Positions 1 to 8,070 of a DNA stretch of 64,000 nucleotides are shown in pieces. Position 1 is the stretch's first letter. Each line of letters begins with the position of its first letter. The stretch is from contig NZ_QAOM01000002.1 of the NCBI RefSeq assembly GCF_003051085.1, positions 148,645-212,644 of the forward strand, written 5' to 3'. The DNA comes from Trichococcus patagoniensis. Its GTDB lineage: Bacteria > Bacillota > Bacilli > Lactobacillales > Aerococcaceae. Made by a program: the position numbers and the translations under genes. The notes beneath the pieces are model-generated. The model searched no databases, was not told the origin of the DNA, and was given only the letters and a program-made list of their open reading frames with translations.

Positions 1-201
1 CATTCTGTCATCGCAGCGATACCGGGAAAAAATGAAGTACCTAAGATAAAGCCAAAACAACAGTCTGCTGCACATGCAGGTACGAGCCGTGAGCGGCTTG
101 TGACCGTAGCGGACATGACCAAACAGAAAATCGACGTCATCCTTCAGAATAGTGACGTCAGCCAGACCATGGATGTCGGCAATAAAAGGGGGAAGCGATG
201 A
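1..201 (+). CDS. C-terminal end of a CpsC/Wzz-like chain-length regulator (partial)
   Basis: The reading frame is open from the first base and ends at TGA 199-201, giving 66 residues of a gene that starts outside the window. It begins HSVIAAIPGK, which resembles the cytoplasmic tail after the second membrane helix of CpsC/Wzz proteins, where a similar LGxIP motif occurs. The rest is a hydrophilic, basic tail. The next gene, a BY-kinase, starts within the stop codon (ATGA overlap), the usual arrangement of a CpsC-CpsD pair. The two neighbouring full-length CpsC proteins lack this long tail. The family call depends on context and this short motif. Confidence 0.6.
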   Translation, partial: HSVIAAIPGKNEVPKIKPKQQSAAHAGTSRERLVTVADMTKQKIDVILQNSDVSQTMDVGNKRGKR

Positions 202-929
202 TGGTGGAGGCAACAAAAAAGAAAACCAAAAAAACGAAAAAGTCGAGCCGCACGCATGGTCTCATCACTTTGGCCATGCCGAACTCCCCAGTCTCGGAAC
301 AGTTCCGGACGCTCAGAACCAACATCCAATTTTCGATGATTGATAAAAAGCTGAAGTCACTGGCTGTCCTCTCAGCTACGCCGGCGGCCGGCAAGTCAAC
401 TGTGGCCGCGAACTTGGCGGTGACTTTTGCTTTGCAAGGAAACCAAGTTCTGTTGGTGGACTGCGATTTACGTAGGCCATCTGTTCACCGTGAATTCGGA
501 ATACTCAACAACGAAGGCCTGACGAATTTGTTGGCCAATCATGTCGGCAAGGGCATTGATGATTATCTGCATACATCTGAAGTTCCGGGACTGTCCATCC
601 TGACTGGCGGACCGGTGCCGCCGAATCCGGCAGAATTACTGTCCAGCAATCGGATGAAGCAACTGGAAATGGATGCAGCGGAACGGTTTGATCTGGTGAT
701 CTATGATACACCGCCATTGTTGGGTTTCACCGATGGACAAATCTTGTCCGGCCGGGTTGACGGTACCATCTTCGTCGTGCACTTTGGTGAGGACATGAAA
801 GAGGATGTCTTGAAGGCCGCGGATTCGTTGAAGATGGTCAATGCCAACGTGTTGGGCGTCGTCTACAACCGTGCTCCAGGCGGCCAAAAAGAGCACAGCT
901 ATTATTATGGCTACCAAGATGAAGAATGA
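198..929 (+). CDS. BY-kinase (capsular tyrosine-protein kinase, CpsD type), copy 1
   Basis: A 243-residue cytoplasmic bacterial tyrosine kinase, which is expected to pair with a CpsC/Wzz membrane activator and control polysaccharide chain length and export. Walker A is ATPAAGKST at about 60-68, Walker A' is VLLVDCDLRRP at about 84-94, and Walker B is DLVIYDTPP near 172-180. The C-terminus carries the tyrosine cluster SYYYGYQDEE that such kinases autophosphorylate. The start overlaps the preceding stop (ATGA), with AGGGGG just upstream; ATG at 201 is an equally possible start. An intrinsic terminator follows at 973-1000, so this gene closes its operon. No phosphatase gene accompanies this copy. 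Confidence 0.9.
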   Translation: MMVEATKKKTKKTKKSSRTHGLITLAMPNSPVSEQFRTLRTNIQFSMIDKKLKSLAVLSATPAAGKSTVAANLAVTFALQGNQVLLVDCDLRRPSVHREFGILNNEGLTNLLANHVGKGIDDYLHTSEVPGLSILTGGPVPPNPAELLSSNRMKQLEMDAAERFDLVIYDTPPLLGFTDGQILSGRVDGTIFVVHFGEDMKEDVLKAADSLKMVNANVLGVVYNRAPGGQKEHSYYYGYQDEE

Positions 930-972
930 TTTAAGTATATGGATGCGGATGTATGCGTTAAAGACAGAACAG

Positions 973-1000
973 GACGGTCTCGGATGAGGTCGTCTTTTTT
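973..1000 (+). terminator. Intrinsic terminator after BY-kinase copy 1
   Basis: GACGGTCTC and GAGGTCGTC pair around a GGAT loop, with two wobble pairs, and are followed by six T. Confidence 0.7.
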
Positions 1001-1029
1001 GCTGTACAATCAGCGCTGTCCGTTTGGCG

Positions 1030-1200
1030 GTCTCAGCTCCGGGGAGAGAGGGTCTCCCCGGAGTTCGCATCCCCCGAAAAGCCGCATCTCCGATGAGGCG
1101 TCCCTCGCCGGAGGAGAGCCGCCGGATACCACCGCAACGCCGGATAAGCCGTCGCTGACCGGAGGAGCCGGTTCCCACATATACCTCAGCTCCGGCCAAG
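1030..1200. repeat. Family 1 stem-loop array A (CTCCGG...CCGGAG)
   Basis: This array fills most of the gap between the kinase and map. Unit 1 (1037-1063) is an 11-bp perfect stem, CTCCGGGGAGA with TCTCCCCGGAG. Unit 2 (1088-1113) pairs CTCCGATGAG with CTCGCCGGAG using wobbles. Degenerate pieces containing CCGGATA and CCGGAGG continue to about 1200. The outer CTCCG/CGGAG is shared with six other intergenic sites in the window while the inner stem differs from unit to unit. It starts about 35 bases past the terminator. The units are irregularly spaced and no protein is encoded. Confidence 0.8.
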
Positions 1201-1238
1201 CTTCCGGGCAGCCAGGAATTTCATCACTGAAAAAAATA

Positions 1239-1268
1239 TTTAGCCATCCCCCTCATTTAATGTATAAT
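1239..1268 (+). promoter_or_regulatory. Probable sigma-A promoter of map
   Basis: A perfect TATAAT at 1263-1268 lies 37 bases before the map start codon. The best -35 match is the weak TTTAGC at 1239-1244, with an 18-base spacer. Confidence 0.5.
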
Positions 1269-1305
1269 GAAAAAGAATACTTTATAGGAAGAGGACAGGA
1301 TAAAT

Positions 1306-2055
1306 ATGATAACTTTAAAATCTGAACGCGAAATTCAAGCTATGGAAGAGTCTGGAGCGATTTTGGCGGGTGTCCATGAGGAATTGCGCGGTTTCATCAA
1401 GCCGGGCTTGACTACGATGGAGATCAATAACTTTGTGCAGTCGCGCATCGAAGCGGCTGGCGCCATCTGCGAACAAATCGGTTTCGAGGGGTACGAGTTT
1501 GCGACTTGTACGAGCGTCAACGACGAAATTTGCCATGGCTTCCCGGGCAAATATGTACTGAAGAACGGCGATTTGATCAAGGTCGATACGGTCGTGAACT
1601 ACAAAGGTGCCATGTCCGATTCATGCTGGAGTTATGTGGTCGGCGAAGCTACACCGGAAGTGAAACGTCTGATGGAAGTGACCGAGAAAGCATTGTATCT
1701 AGGCATCGAGCAGGCGAAAGCAGGCAACCGTGTGGGTGATATCGGCCATGCAATCCAAACTTACGTCGAAAGCGAAGGTTTCTCTGTTGTCCGCGAGTTC
1801 ATCGGCCACGGCATCGGACCGACGATGCACGAAAGCCCGTCCATTCCGCATTACGGTGATGCCGGTAAAGGATTGCGCTTGAAAGAAGGAATGACGATTA
1901 CGATCGAGCCGATGGTCAATACAGGCGTTTGGAAGTCCAAAATGGACGATAACGGCTGGACTGCCCGCACAAAAGACGGCGGCTTGAGCTGCCAATTTGA
2001 GCATACGATCGCGATCACCAAAGAAGGCGCGAAAGTATTGACGCAACAAAAATAA
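1306..2055 (+). CDS. map: Type I methionine aminopeptidase
   Basis: A 249-residue cytosolic metalloprotease that removes the initiator methionine from new proteins. The pita-bread metal ligands can be seen: D in KVDTVVNYKG and D in SDSCW (the usual D-x10-D pair), H in EFIGHGIG, E in TIEPMVN and E in CQFEHT. The length is typical of bacterial type I enzymes without an N-terminal zinc extension. The start has AGAGGACAGG upstream and its own TATAAT promoter. Its position between two CpsC/CpsD modules is odd: it is a housekeeping gene inside a polysaccharide locus, so the kinase modules may have duplicated or moved around it. Confidence 0.95.
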   Translation: MITLKSEREIQAMEESGAILAGVHEELRGFIKPGLTTMEINNFVQSRIEAAGAICEQIGFEGYEFATCTSVNDEICHGFPGKYVLKNGDLIKVDTVVNYKGAMSDSCWSYVVGEATPEVKRLMEVTEKALYLGIEQAKAGNRVGDIGHAIQTYVESEGFSVVREFIGHGIGPTMHESPSIPHYGDAGKGLRLKEGMTITIEPMVNTGVWKSKMDDNGWTARTKDGGLSCQFEHTIAITKEGAKVLTQQK

Positions 2056-2122
2056 TGAATACAGGGACAACTGGCATATTGTATCTTTTTTAGCCCATCT
2101 CACATTTACTGGAGGGACATTT

Positions 2123-2857
2123 ATGGAAGAAGAAATTTCATTAGGCGAGATATTCGCAATCCTGAAGCAGCGTATTTTTTTAATTACTATTTTGGCATTT
2201 TTTGGGCTTTTGGTTTCAGCTTTGTACACTTTTTTTGCAGTGACCCCGACATATGACGCAACAACCCAAATGTTGGTGAATCATAAGTCTGATACACTCA
2301 GTGAAATTCAGCTTGAGGACATCAATACGAATGTGCAGATGATCAGTACATACAAAGACATCATCAAAGGGCCAGTGATTTTGAAAGAGGTCCAAGAAAA
2401 ATTGGAGCCTAACTACAGCGTTGGGCAATTAGCCAGTATGATATCCATCAGCTCGAATTCAGATTCACAGGTATTTTCTTTGACAGTCACCACGACGAGT
2501 CCGACTGAAGCAGCCAACATTGCAAATGAGATTGCAGAGACCTTCCAAACAAGCATCGGAAAAATCATGAACGTCGAAAACGTCACGGTTATTTCGGAAG
2601 CCACCGTCAATTCCAATCCAATCTCGCCGAACGTGCCAATGAACCTAGTGCTAGGATTGCTGGTCGGAACCATGCTGGGTGTAGGCATCGCCTTCTTGCA
2701 AACTTTCATGGACAATACGCTGAAGGACAACCAATTCATTTCGCAGAAGATCGGCTGGCTGGACCTCGGCGTCGTATCAGAGATAAAAAAGGAAGAATTC
2801 ACAGCAATAACCCAGTTTAATGCGCTGGAAACGGCAAATGATCGAATCGGAGGCTAA
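2123..2857 (+). CDS. CpsC/Wzz-type polysaccharide chain-length regulator, copy 2
   Basis: A 244-residue membrane protein of the polysaccharide co-polymerase (Wzz, PF02706) type, the activator and membrane anchor of the BY-kinase that follows. It has a first helix near 18-38, an extracellular Wzz domain, and a proline-rich segment (SPNVPMNLVLG) leading into the second helix near 173-195, followed by a short cytoplasmic tail. The start has TGGAGGGACATTT upstream. The kinase gene begins 3 bases after its stop. The N-terminus MEEEISL is shared with copy 3, pointing to a tandem duplication. It may be read from the map promoter, since no clear promoter lies in the 67-base gap. Confidence 0.9.
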   Translation: MEEEISLGEIFAILKQRIFLITILAFFGLLVSALYTFFAVTPTYDATTQMLVNHKSDTLSEIQLEDINTNVQMISTYKDIIKGPVILKEVQEKLEPNYSVGQLASMISISSNSDSQVFSLTVTTTSPTEAANIANEIAETFQTSIGKIMNVENVTVISEATVNSNPISPNVPMNLVLGLLVGTMLGVGIAFLQTFMDNTLKDNQFISQKIGWLDLGVVSEIKKEEFTAITQFNALETANDRIGG

Positions 2858-2860
2858 AGC

Positions 2861-3568
2861 ATGTTCAGAAGAAAAAACAGTCAACCATTGCAGCAGAGCG
2901 CTGCCATCACCATGGCGTTGCCGTCGGCTGCCATCTCTGAGCAGTTCCGTGTGCTTCGGACGAACATCCGTTTTTCCCTGGTGGACACTAGTCTCCGTTC
3001 GCTTGCGATTACTTCGGCAAGCAATAATGTCGGCAAGTCAACTGTCGCCATCAACTTGGCCATCACAATCGCCCAACAAGGAAAACGTGTCTTGTTGGCC
3101 GACTGTGATTTCAGGCGACCGACCATCCATGAACATTTCGCTCTTCCTAATGTGCATGGGCTGACGGACTTATTGAACAATCCGACAGGCGTTGTCCAGG
3201 ATTATGTACAAGCCACTAGATTGGCCGACTTGTCGGTCTTAACAGGCGGTCCTACGCCGCCAAATCCGGCAGAATTGCTTTCCAGCAGACGGATGCTCCA
3301 TTTGGAGAAAGAATTCGAGGAGCAATTCGACCTTATCATTTATGATACGCCGCCTCTTTTAGGGTTTGCGGATGCGCAGATTGTGGCTGGGCGTGCGGAG
3401 GGTACCATCTTTGTTGTTCAACATGGGGTTTCGACCAAGGCGGATACTGAGAAGGCCTCTGAAGCCTTAAAGCGGGTGAATGCTAATGTCTTGGGCGCAG
3501 TCTACAATCGCGTACCGGTCAATGCGGAAGATGCAAACCGTCACCATTATTATCAAAACAAAAGTTAA
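2861..3568 (+). CDS. BY-kinase (CpsD type), copy 2
   Basis: A 235-residue tyrosine kinase partnered with the CpsC protein encoded 3 bases upstream. The P-loop near residues 53-61 is ASNNVGKST; the GKST core is kept but the preceding residues differ from copies 1 and 3. Walker A' is VLLADCDFRRP and Walker B is DLIIYDTPP. The tail HHYYQNKS carries only two tyrosines, far fewer than copy 3, so phosphorylation-dependent cycling may differ. Apart from the P-loop surroundings it matches copy 1 more than copy 3. No phosphatase gene is attached. Confidence 0.9.
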   Translation: MFRRKNSQPLQQSAAITMALPSAAISEQFRVLRTNIRFSLVDTSLRSLAITSASNNVGKSTVAINLAITIAQQGKRVLLADCDFRRPTIHEHFALPNVHGLTDLLNNPTGVVQDYVQATRLADLSVLTGGPTPPNPAELLSSRRMLHLEKEFEEQFDLIIYDTPPLLGFADAQIVAGRAEGTIFVVQHGVSTKADTEKASEALKRVNANVLGAVYNRVPVNAEDANRHHYYQNKS

Positions 3569-3764
3569 TCCAATATCCAAACAAAATGGAAATGGTTATG
3601 ATTCGTTAACAGCAGCGGGTCTGAATCTTCTGTAAATCGGTCAATTCCAGTGTATCGTTCAGGAAAAATTGAACGCAAGGGTCAATAAAAATGGTCGAAA
3701 AATACTTTTTTTATTTATTTATAGTTATTTTAAGTATGATATAGTACAATTAAAGAAGTTGACG

Positions 3765-3793
3765 AGCCTAGGATGTCGTATCTAGGCTTTTTG
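3765..3793 (+). terminator. Attenuator-like terminator in the leader of CpsC copy 3
   Basis: AGCCTAG and CTAGGCT pair around a 10-base loop and are followed by six T. It lies about 15-25 bases beyond candidate -10 elements (TATGAT 3735-3740, TATAGT 3740-3745, TACAAT 3745-3750) and 50 bases before the next gene. That placement is typical of leader attenuation rather than of the end of copy 2. Confidence 0.6.
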
Positions 3794-3843
3794 TTTTCAT
3801 ACGAGAAAAAATTTTTTATAAAATAGATAGCGGGGGATTAATC

Positions 3844-4581
3844 ATGGAGGAAGAAATATCTTTATCTGAAATATGTGCAATATTAAGACAACGGGTCGGC
3901 AGAATCATCATTTGGAGCTTGCTGGGTCTATTGCTTACGGGTCTGTACACATTCTTTTTAGTCACGCCTACTTATCAATCAACTTCCAAAATCGTGGTGA
4001 ATCAGACACAGAATGCGGAACAGGCGATCACGAACACGGACATCCAGACGAACTTGAGCCTGATCAACACGTATCAGGGCATCATTAAGGAACCAATCAT
4101 TTTGCAGGATGTCATCGCAAATACAGGCGCTGAGATTTCCTTGGAGCAGTTGCGAAATAAGATATCGGTTCAGACAGAAGCTGATTCACTTGTTTTCGGT
4201 GTTACCGTGACCGATGAAAATCCTTACACGGCCGCAGAATTGGCAAATGCGACGGCTAGTTCCTTCGAGCAAAAAATAGGCAGCATTTTGGATGTCAACA
4301 GTGTGACTATCCTTTCGGAGGCTGTCGTAAATACGAATGCTGTTTCACCCAATACACCCATGAATTTGGTGTTGGGACTGCTGGTCGGCATGATGATTGG
4401 TGTGGGCTTGGCATTCTTGGCTGAATTCATGGATAAAACCGTCAAGGACGAAAGATTCATGGAACAGATGGGCTGGGTGAATTTGGGAGCCATTTTGCAG
4501 ATGAGCGAAGAAGAGGTCGCTTCGACAAGATTCTCGCCAGCAAAAGAAGAGCTGACGCGCAAGACAAACAGAATAGCATAG
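3844..4581 (+). CDS. CpsC/Wzz-type chain-length regulator, copy 3
   Basis: A 245-residue co-polymerase with the same layout as copy 2: short cytoplasmic start, helix 1 near 20-40, Wzz domain, proline-rich SPNTPMNLVLG, helix 2 near 172-195, and a roughly 50-residue tail. It sits 12 bases before BY-kinase copy 3 and most likely forms the full CpsC-CpsD-CpsB phosphorelay with the two genes after it. The start is preceded by AGCGGGGGATTAATC. The upstream promoter and attenuator suggest separate control from copy 2. Confidence 0.9.
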   Translation: MEEEISLSEICAILRQRVGRIIIWSLLGLLLTGLYTFFLVTPTYQSTSKIVVNQTQNAEQAITNTDIQTNLSLINTYQGIIKEPIILQDVIANTGAEISLEQLRNKISVQTEADSLVFGVTVTDENPYTAAELANATASSFEQKIGSILDVNSVTILSEAVVNTNAVSPNTPMNLVLGLLVGMMIGVGLAFLAEFMDKTVKDERFMEQMGWVNLGAILQMSEEEVASTRFSPAKEELTRKTNRIA

Positions 4582-4593
4582 GGGGGACAGAAC

Positions 4594-5352
4594 ATGTTTG
4601 GATCAAACAAAAGAACAATCAAGAAATTGGACAGCCAACAACGCAAAGGTTTGAGCTTGATTTCCATGATGAAACCAAAATCAGTTATTGCGGAACAATA
4701 CCGAACTATCCGTACCAATATCCAATTCTCGATGGTTGACCAAGATTTGAAATCGCTAGTGGTGACTTCTTCGGGTCCTTGGGAAGGAAAATCAACAATC
4801 TCCGCCAATCTGGCTTCCGTTTTTGCCGATCAGGGGAAAAAGGTCCTGTTGGTTGATGCCGACTTGCGCAAGCCAACTTTGCAGCGCACATTTGGCTTGA
4901 ACAACAGTGAAGGCTTGACTACGCTATTAACTTCTCCAGATAAAGAGGCCGCCGATGTAATCAACAAAATTGAAGGAACCAAGCTATTCGCTTTGACGAG
5001 TGGGCCTATTCCTCCGAATCCTTCCGAATTGTTGAACTCGAATCGGATGACGGCCCTTATTAAAAAGCTCGAACAGGCTTTTGACATAATTATCTATGAT
5101 ATGCCGCCGATCACTTCCGTGACGGATGCGCAGATTATGTCCACGAAAACGGATGGCGTCATTTTCGTCATTCGCCATGGTGTTTCCCGAAAGGATGCTG
5201 TCCATCATGCGAAGGAACTGTTGGAGATGGTGAATGCCAACGTTCTGGGAGTTATTTTCAACGGTGTCGATTCAAACAGCTATAGTCCTTATGATTACTA
5301 CGGTTATGGCTACGGCTATGGTTATGACGGTAAGAGCGAAGGTGGGGCCTGA
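4594..5352 (+). CDS. BY-kinase (CpsD type), copy 3
   Basis: A 252-residue autophosphorylating tyrosine kinase. Walker A is GPWEGKST (61-68), Walker A' is VLLVDADLRKP and Walker B is DIIIYDMPP. The tail has a long Tyr/Gly cluster (YDYYGYGYGYGYD), the classic substrate region for CpsB-type dephosphorylation. Its stop overlaps the start of the PHP phosphatase gene (TGATG), so the kinase and phosphatase are translationally coupled. Of the three kinase copies, only this one has its phosphatase gene alongside. RBS: GGGGGGACAGAAC. Confidence 0.93.
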   Translation: MFGSNKRTIKKLDSQQRKGLSLISMMKPKSVIAEQYRTIRTNIQFSMVDQDLKSLVVTSSGPWEGKSTISANLASVFADQGKKVLLVDADLRKPTLQRTFGLNNSEGLTTLLTSPDKEAADVINKIEGTKLFALTSGPIPPNPSELLNSNRMTALIKKLEQAFDIIIYDMPPITSVTDAQIMSTKTDGVIFVIRHGVSRKDAVHHAKELLEMVNANVLGVIFNGVDSNSYSPYDYYGYGYGYGYDGKSEGGA

Positions 5353-6140
5353 TGATCGATTTGCATTGTCATCTGCTGCCCGGCATTGATGATGGAGCCC
5401 GGACGCTGGAGGATTCCTTGGCGATGGCTGAATTGGCTATTGCTGAAGGCATCACCCATATCCTTGTGACGCCGCACCATAAAAACGGTAGCTACGAAAA
5501 TGTGAAAACTGTTATTGAAAAAAAGACGGCTGAGCTGCAAGCGGAGTTCGATAAACGGGATATTGCGCTGACCTTATTTCCTGGGCAGGAAGTGCGCCTA
5601 AACGGTGAATTGCTTACGGATGTGAATAATGATGAAATTCTTTTTGCCGATTTGGATAATCAGTATCTTCTGATCGAATTTCCGACACTGTCGATTCCAC
5701 ACTATGCGGAATCGCTTTTTTTTCAGTTGCATCAGAAAGGCATCACGCCTGTCATCGTCCATCCTGAGCGCAACCAAGCCGTCATCGCAGATCCGAATAC
5801 ATTGTTGCCGTTCATTGAGAGAGGCGCGCTGGCGCAGCTGACTGCGAGTAGCTATGTAGGTATCTTCGGGAATGAAATTGCGGAGCTCAGTAGCAGGCTG
5901 ATTGAAGCGAATCTGGTGCATATCATCGCATCGGATGCGCACAACACGAGAGGGCGGTCTTTCCACATGCGAGAAGCTTTCGTTAAGCTGGAAGCTGAAT
6001 TCGGGGGTGAAAGAGCGTTGGACTTCCAACAGAATGCTAAAGCTATTATTAATGGGGATATGCTCCGGACAGAAGTCCCGATGGAAGTTCTTCATAAAAA
6101 ACAGAGATTCGGATTTTTAAAGAAGATGTGGGGAAGATAG
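5352..6140 (+). CDS. PHP-family protein-tyrosine phosphatase (CpsB/YwqE type)
   Basis: A 262-residue manganese-dependent phosphatase of the PHP superfamily that reverses BY-kinase autophosphorylation. The metal-site motifs are in the expected order: DLHCHLLPGIDDGA at 3-16, TPHH near 40, E in FPGQEVRLN, HPERN near 138, and SDAHN near 197. The start overlaps the kinase stop. It ends the CpsC-D-B operon; a hairpin with a T-tract follows at 6176-6228. Confidence 0.93.
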   Translation: MIDLHCHLLPGIDDGARTLEDSLAMAELAIAEGITHILVTPHHKNGSYENVKTVIEKKTAELQAEFDKRDIALTLFPGQEVRLNGELLTDVNNDEILFADLDNQYLLIEFPTLSIPHYAESLFFQLHQKGITPVIVHPERNQAVIADPNTLLPFIERGALAQLTASSYVGIFGNEIAELSSRLIEANLVHIIASDAHNTRGRSFHMREAFVKLEAEFGGERALDFQQNAKAIINGDMLRTEVPMEVLHKKQRFGFLKKMWGR

Positions 6141-6175
6141 GCGAGGCTTAACTTATCCAGAAAAAAAGGCAGCTC

Positions 6176-6228
6176 AACAAAATAGTCCGTCAAGTGGTCT
6201 TGCATTTTGTTCTCCGGTCTTTTTTTTT
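6176..6228 (+). terminator. Probable terminator after the CpsB-type gene
   Basis: AACAAAAT pairs with ATTTTGTT, and a run of nine T follows after CTCCGGTC. The gap between stem and T-run makes it an imperfect terminator. Confidence 0.45.
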
Positions 6229-6531
6229 CGACTTTTCCGAAATGAACTGTAATAGTCAATATGTATGAAATATTTCTGTTATATTACTAATCACCCTAGC
6301 ATCTTGAATGTTCCTTCGTTTATTGATAATATTATTAAGATTCCATGACAAGTGCCCTCGGATAGACAGGTGGGCTTCTTTTTGCATGGACTGAGACACA
6401 TTTTATATAGTTATGTTCAATAAAACACTTGATGAACGAGTATTGCTGGCAAGGACAAGGCAGAACAGGAGTTATCCTGAGGACAATTGTTTTATGCGCT
6501 AATATTCATTCAAGAGAAAGAGGAACGCATA
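6229..6531 (+). promoter_or_regulatory. Leader region of the first LytR-CpsA-Psr gene
   Basis: No gene is visible in this 300-base stretch. It is AT-rich, with a possible -10 (TATATT 6280-6285). A second attenuator-like hairpin at 6354-6384 pairs GCCC with GGGC and is followed by TTCTTTTTG, with CCATG/CATGG as an outer stem. The real RBS (GAAAGAGG) lies just before 6532. Confidence 0.4.
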
Positions 6532-7752
6532 ATGAATGAAACCAGAAAAAACAGACAAGGGAGAAAAAGGGTATGGAAGGTCATCTTTTCCATTCTGATG
6601 GTTGCGATGGTCGGTGTCGTTGCATACTTGTTTAAGGCTTACTCCGACATCGGCAGCACCGCAGAATCGATCTACAACGAGGTAAGTGTGGTCGAAATGC
6701 GGGAAGAATCGATCGAAGTAGAGACGGCAACGCAGCCGATTTCGTTCTTGTTGCTGGGAGCTGACACGGGTACTGCTGAAGAAGAGCGCTCGGAAACAGG
6801 ACGCAGCGACACAATCATCGTCTGTACAGTGAATCCGAACACAAAGACAACAACGCTTTTGAGCATTCCGCGCGATAGCTATGCGGAGATTGTCGGATAC
6901 AGCGACGTGTACGATTATTACGGTGACTACTATGACAAGATGAACCACGCGTACGCTTTTGGCGGTACGGAAATGTCCATCAATACAGTCCAGGAATTTT
7001 TGAATGTCCCGATTGACTACTATGTTGAGGTGAACTTTGACGGGCTGACGGACATCGTTGATGCAATCGGCGGTGTCGAAATCACGAGTCCGCTGACATT
7101 CGATTTCTATGGTCCGCAATTCATCGAGGGAGAAACAAGGATCCTGAACGGTTTCGAAGCGCTGCAATTCTCTCGGATGAGAAAACAGGACCCTGAAGGC
7201 GACCTCGGCAGACAAAAGCGCCAACAGATGGTCATCAAAGCGATTTTGGATAAAGTGTTGACGATGGGAACGGTCGTGAACTACAAAAATATCCTGGCCA
7301 CTTTGGAAGACAATGTCCAATTGAATATGTCAATGGACGAAATCCTTTCAATCGCCAGCGGTTACCGTAAATCAATGGAGAATTTCCAACAATTCTACGT
7401 CGAAGGTGAAGAAGTTTATATCGATGAAATTTACTATTATTATGTAAATCCGGAAGAACGATTGCGGTTGTCCAACATCCTGCGTGCCGAGTTGGAATTG
7501 CCGGAAGTGACAATCGAAGATATCTCGACTTCGGGCAGTGAACCGAATTATGATACCCAATCTTCCGCGACGGATTCTTCTTACACGGATACAACGTATG
7601 ATTCATCCACGTACGGTCAAAGTGACGTCTACACGCCGAATTATTCCGATCCGTATTCCGAAGAAGCAACGTACACCGAAGACTACTATACCGAAGAATA
7701 CTATTATGAAGACACCTATTACGAAGAAGAAGTCTATGACTCGGCTTATTAA
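6532..7752 (+). CDS. LytR-CpsA-Psr (LCP) family glycopolymer transferase, copy 1
   Basis: A 406-residue membrane-anchored enzyme of the LCP family, which transfers lipid-linked glycopolymers (capsule, teichoic acid) to peptidoglycan outside the cell. A basic N-terminus leads into one helix at about 15-33. The LCP domain follows, with PISFLLLGAD, ETGRSDTI, LSIPRDSYA, KMNHAYAFGG, DYYVEVNF, GVEITSP and the LQFSRMRKQDPEGDLGRQKR segment, whose arginines bind the pyrophosphate. The last 60 or so residues are an extracellular Ser/Thr/Tyr/Glu-rich tail. ATG 6532 was chosen because GAAAGAGG precedes it at proper spacing. Its position after CpsB suggests it anchors the product of this locus. Confidence 0.92.
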   Translation: MNETRKNRQGRKRVWKVIFSILMVAMVGVVAYLFKAYSDIGSTAESIYNEVSVVEMREESIEVETATQPISFLLLGADTGTAEEERSETGRSDTIIVCTVNPNTKTTTLLSIPRDSYAEIVGYSDVYDYYGDYYDKMNHAYAFGGTEMSINTVQEFLNVPIDYYVEVNFDGLTDIVDAIGGVEITSPLTFDFYGPQFIEGETRILNGFEALQFSRMRKQDPEGDLGRQKRQQMVIKAILDKVLTMGTVVNYKNILATLEDNVQLNMSMDEILSIASGYRKSMENFQQFYVEGEEVYIDEIYYYYVNPEERLRLSNILRAELELPEVTIEDISTSGSEPNYDTQSSATDSSYTDTTYDSSTYGQSDVYTPNYSDPYSEEATYTEDYYTEEYYYEDTYYEEEVYDSAY

Positions 7753-7796
7753 GATCAGGGATTTAATCAGTAAGCGTTCTAAATGCAGAATATGAA

Positions 7797-7836
7797 AAAG
7801 ACAGAAGGATGGGCCCAACGCCCATCCTTTTTCTGT
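7797..7836 (+). terminator. Strong intrinsic terminator after LCP copy 1
   Basis: A long stem with AGGATGGGC/GCCCATCC at its core and a CAAC loop; A-rich and T-rich flanks extend the pairing and supply the T-run. Confidence 0.9.
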
Positions 7837-7925
7837 GGAATGTTGGAACCACTCCACCAAAATATCCCGCCGTCCCCAAGCTCCGACCCCCACATCCCCT
7901 CCAAACGATCAATCCGCCTTTACAA

Positions 7926-7980
7926 TTTTGTTAAGATTGTTATTTTTCCTTTTTCATTCGGGATAATTGACTTATACTAG
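7926..7980 (+). promoter_or_regulatory. Conserved promoter element, copy 1 (before GT2-1)
   Basis: A 55-base block ending in TATACTAG that is nearly repeated at 19196-19250, upstream of the second LCP gene (44 of 55 positions identical by my count, no gaps). The block TTCCTTTTTCATTCG is identical in both. TATACT fits a -10 element, and TTTTTC 17 bases upstream is the best -35. This is probably a shared promoter with a common regulator site. Confidence 0.6.
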
Positions 7981-8070
7981 AGGGTAATGGGCTTGTTGCG
8001 CGCACCACAACAGAAGGGTGTAGCGCCAGTCAATACATCCTGCCCAGCAGGATCGGGAGGAGGACCTAGG

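Noticed and set aside
939..1325. 128-codon frame over the first repeat array
   Set aside because: It reads through the terminator and family 1 hairpins and into map; it is a by-product of GC-rich repeats.
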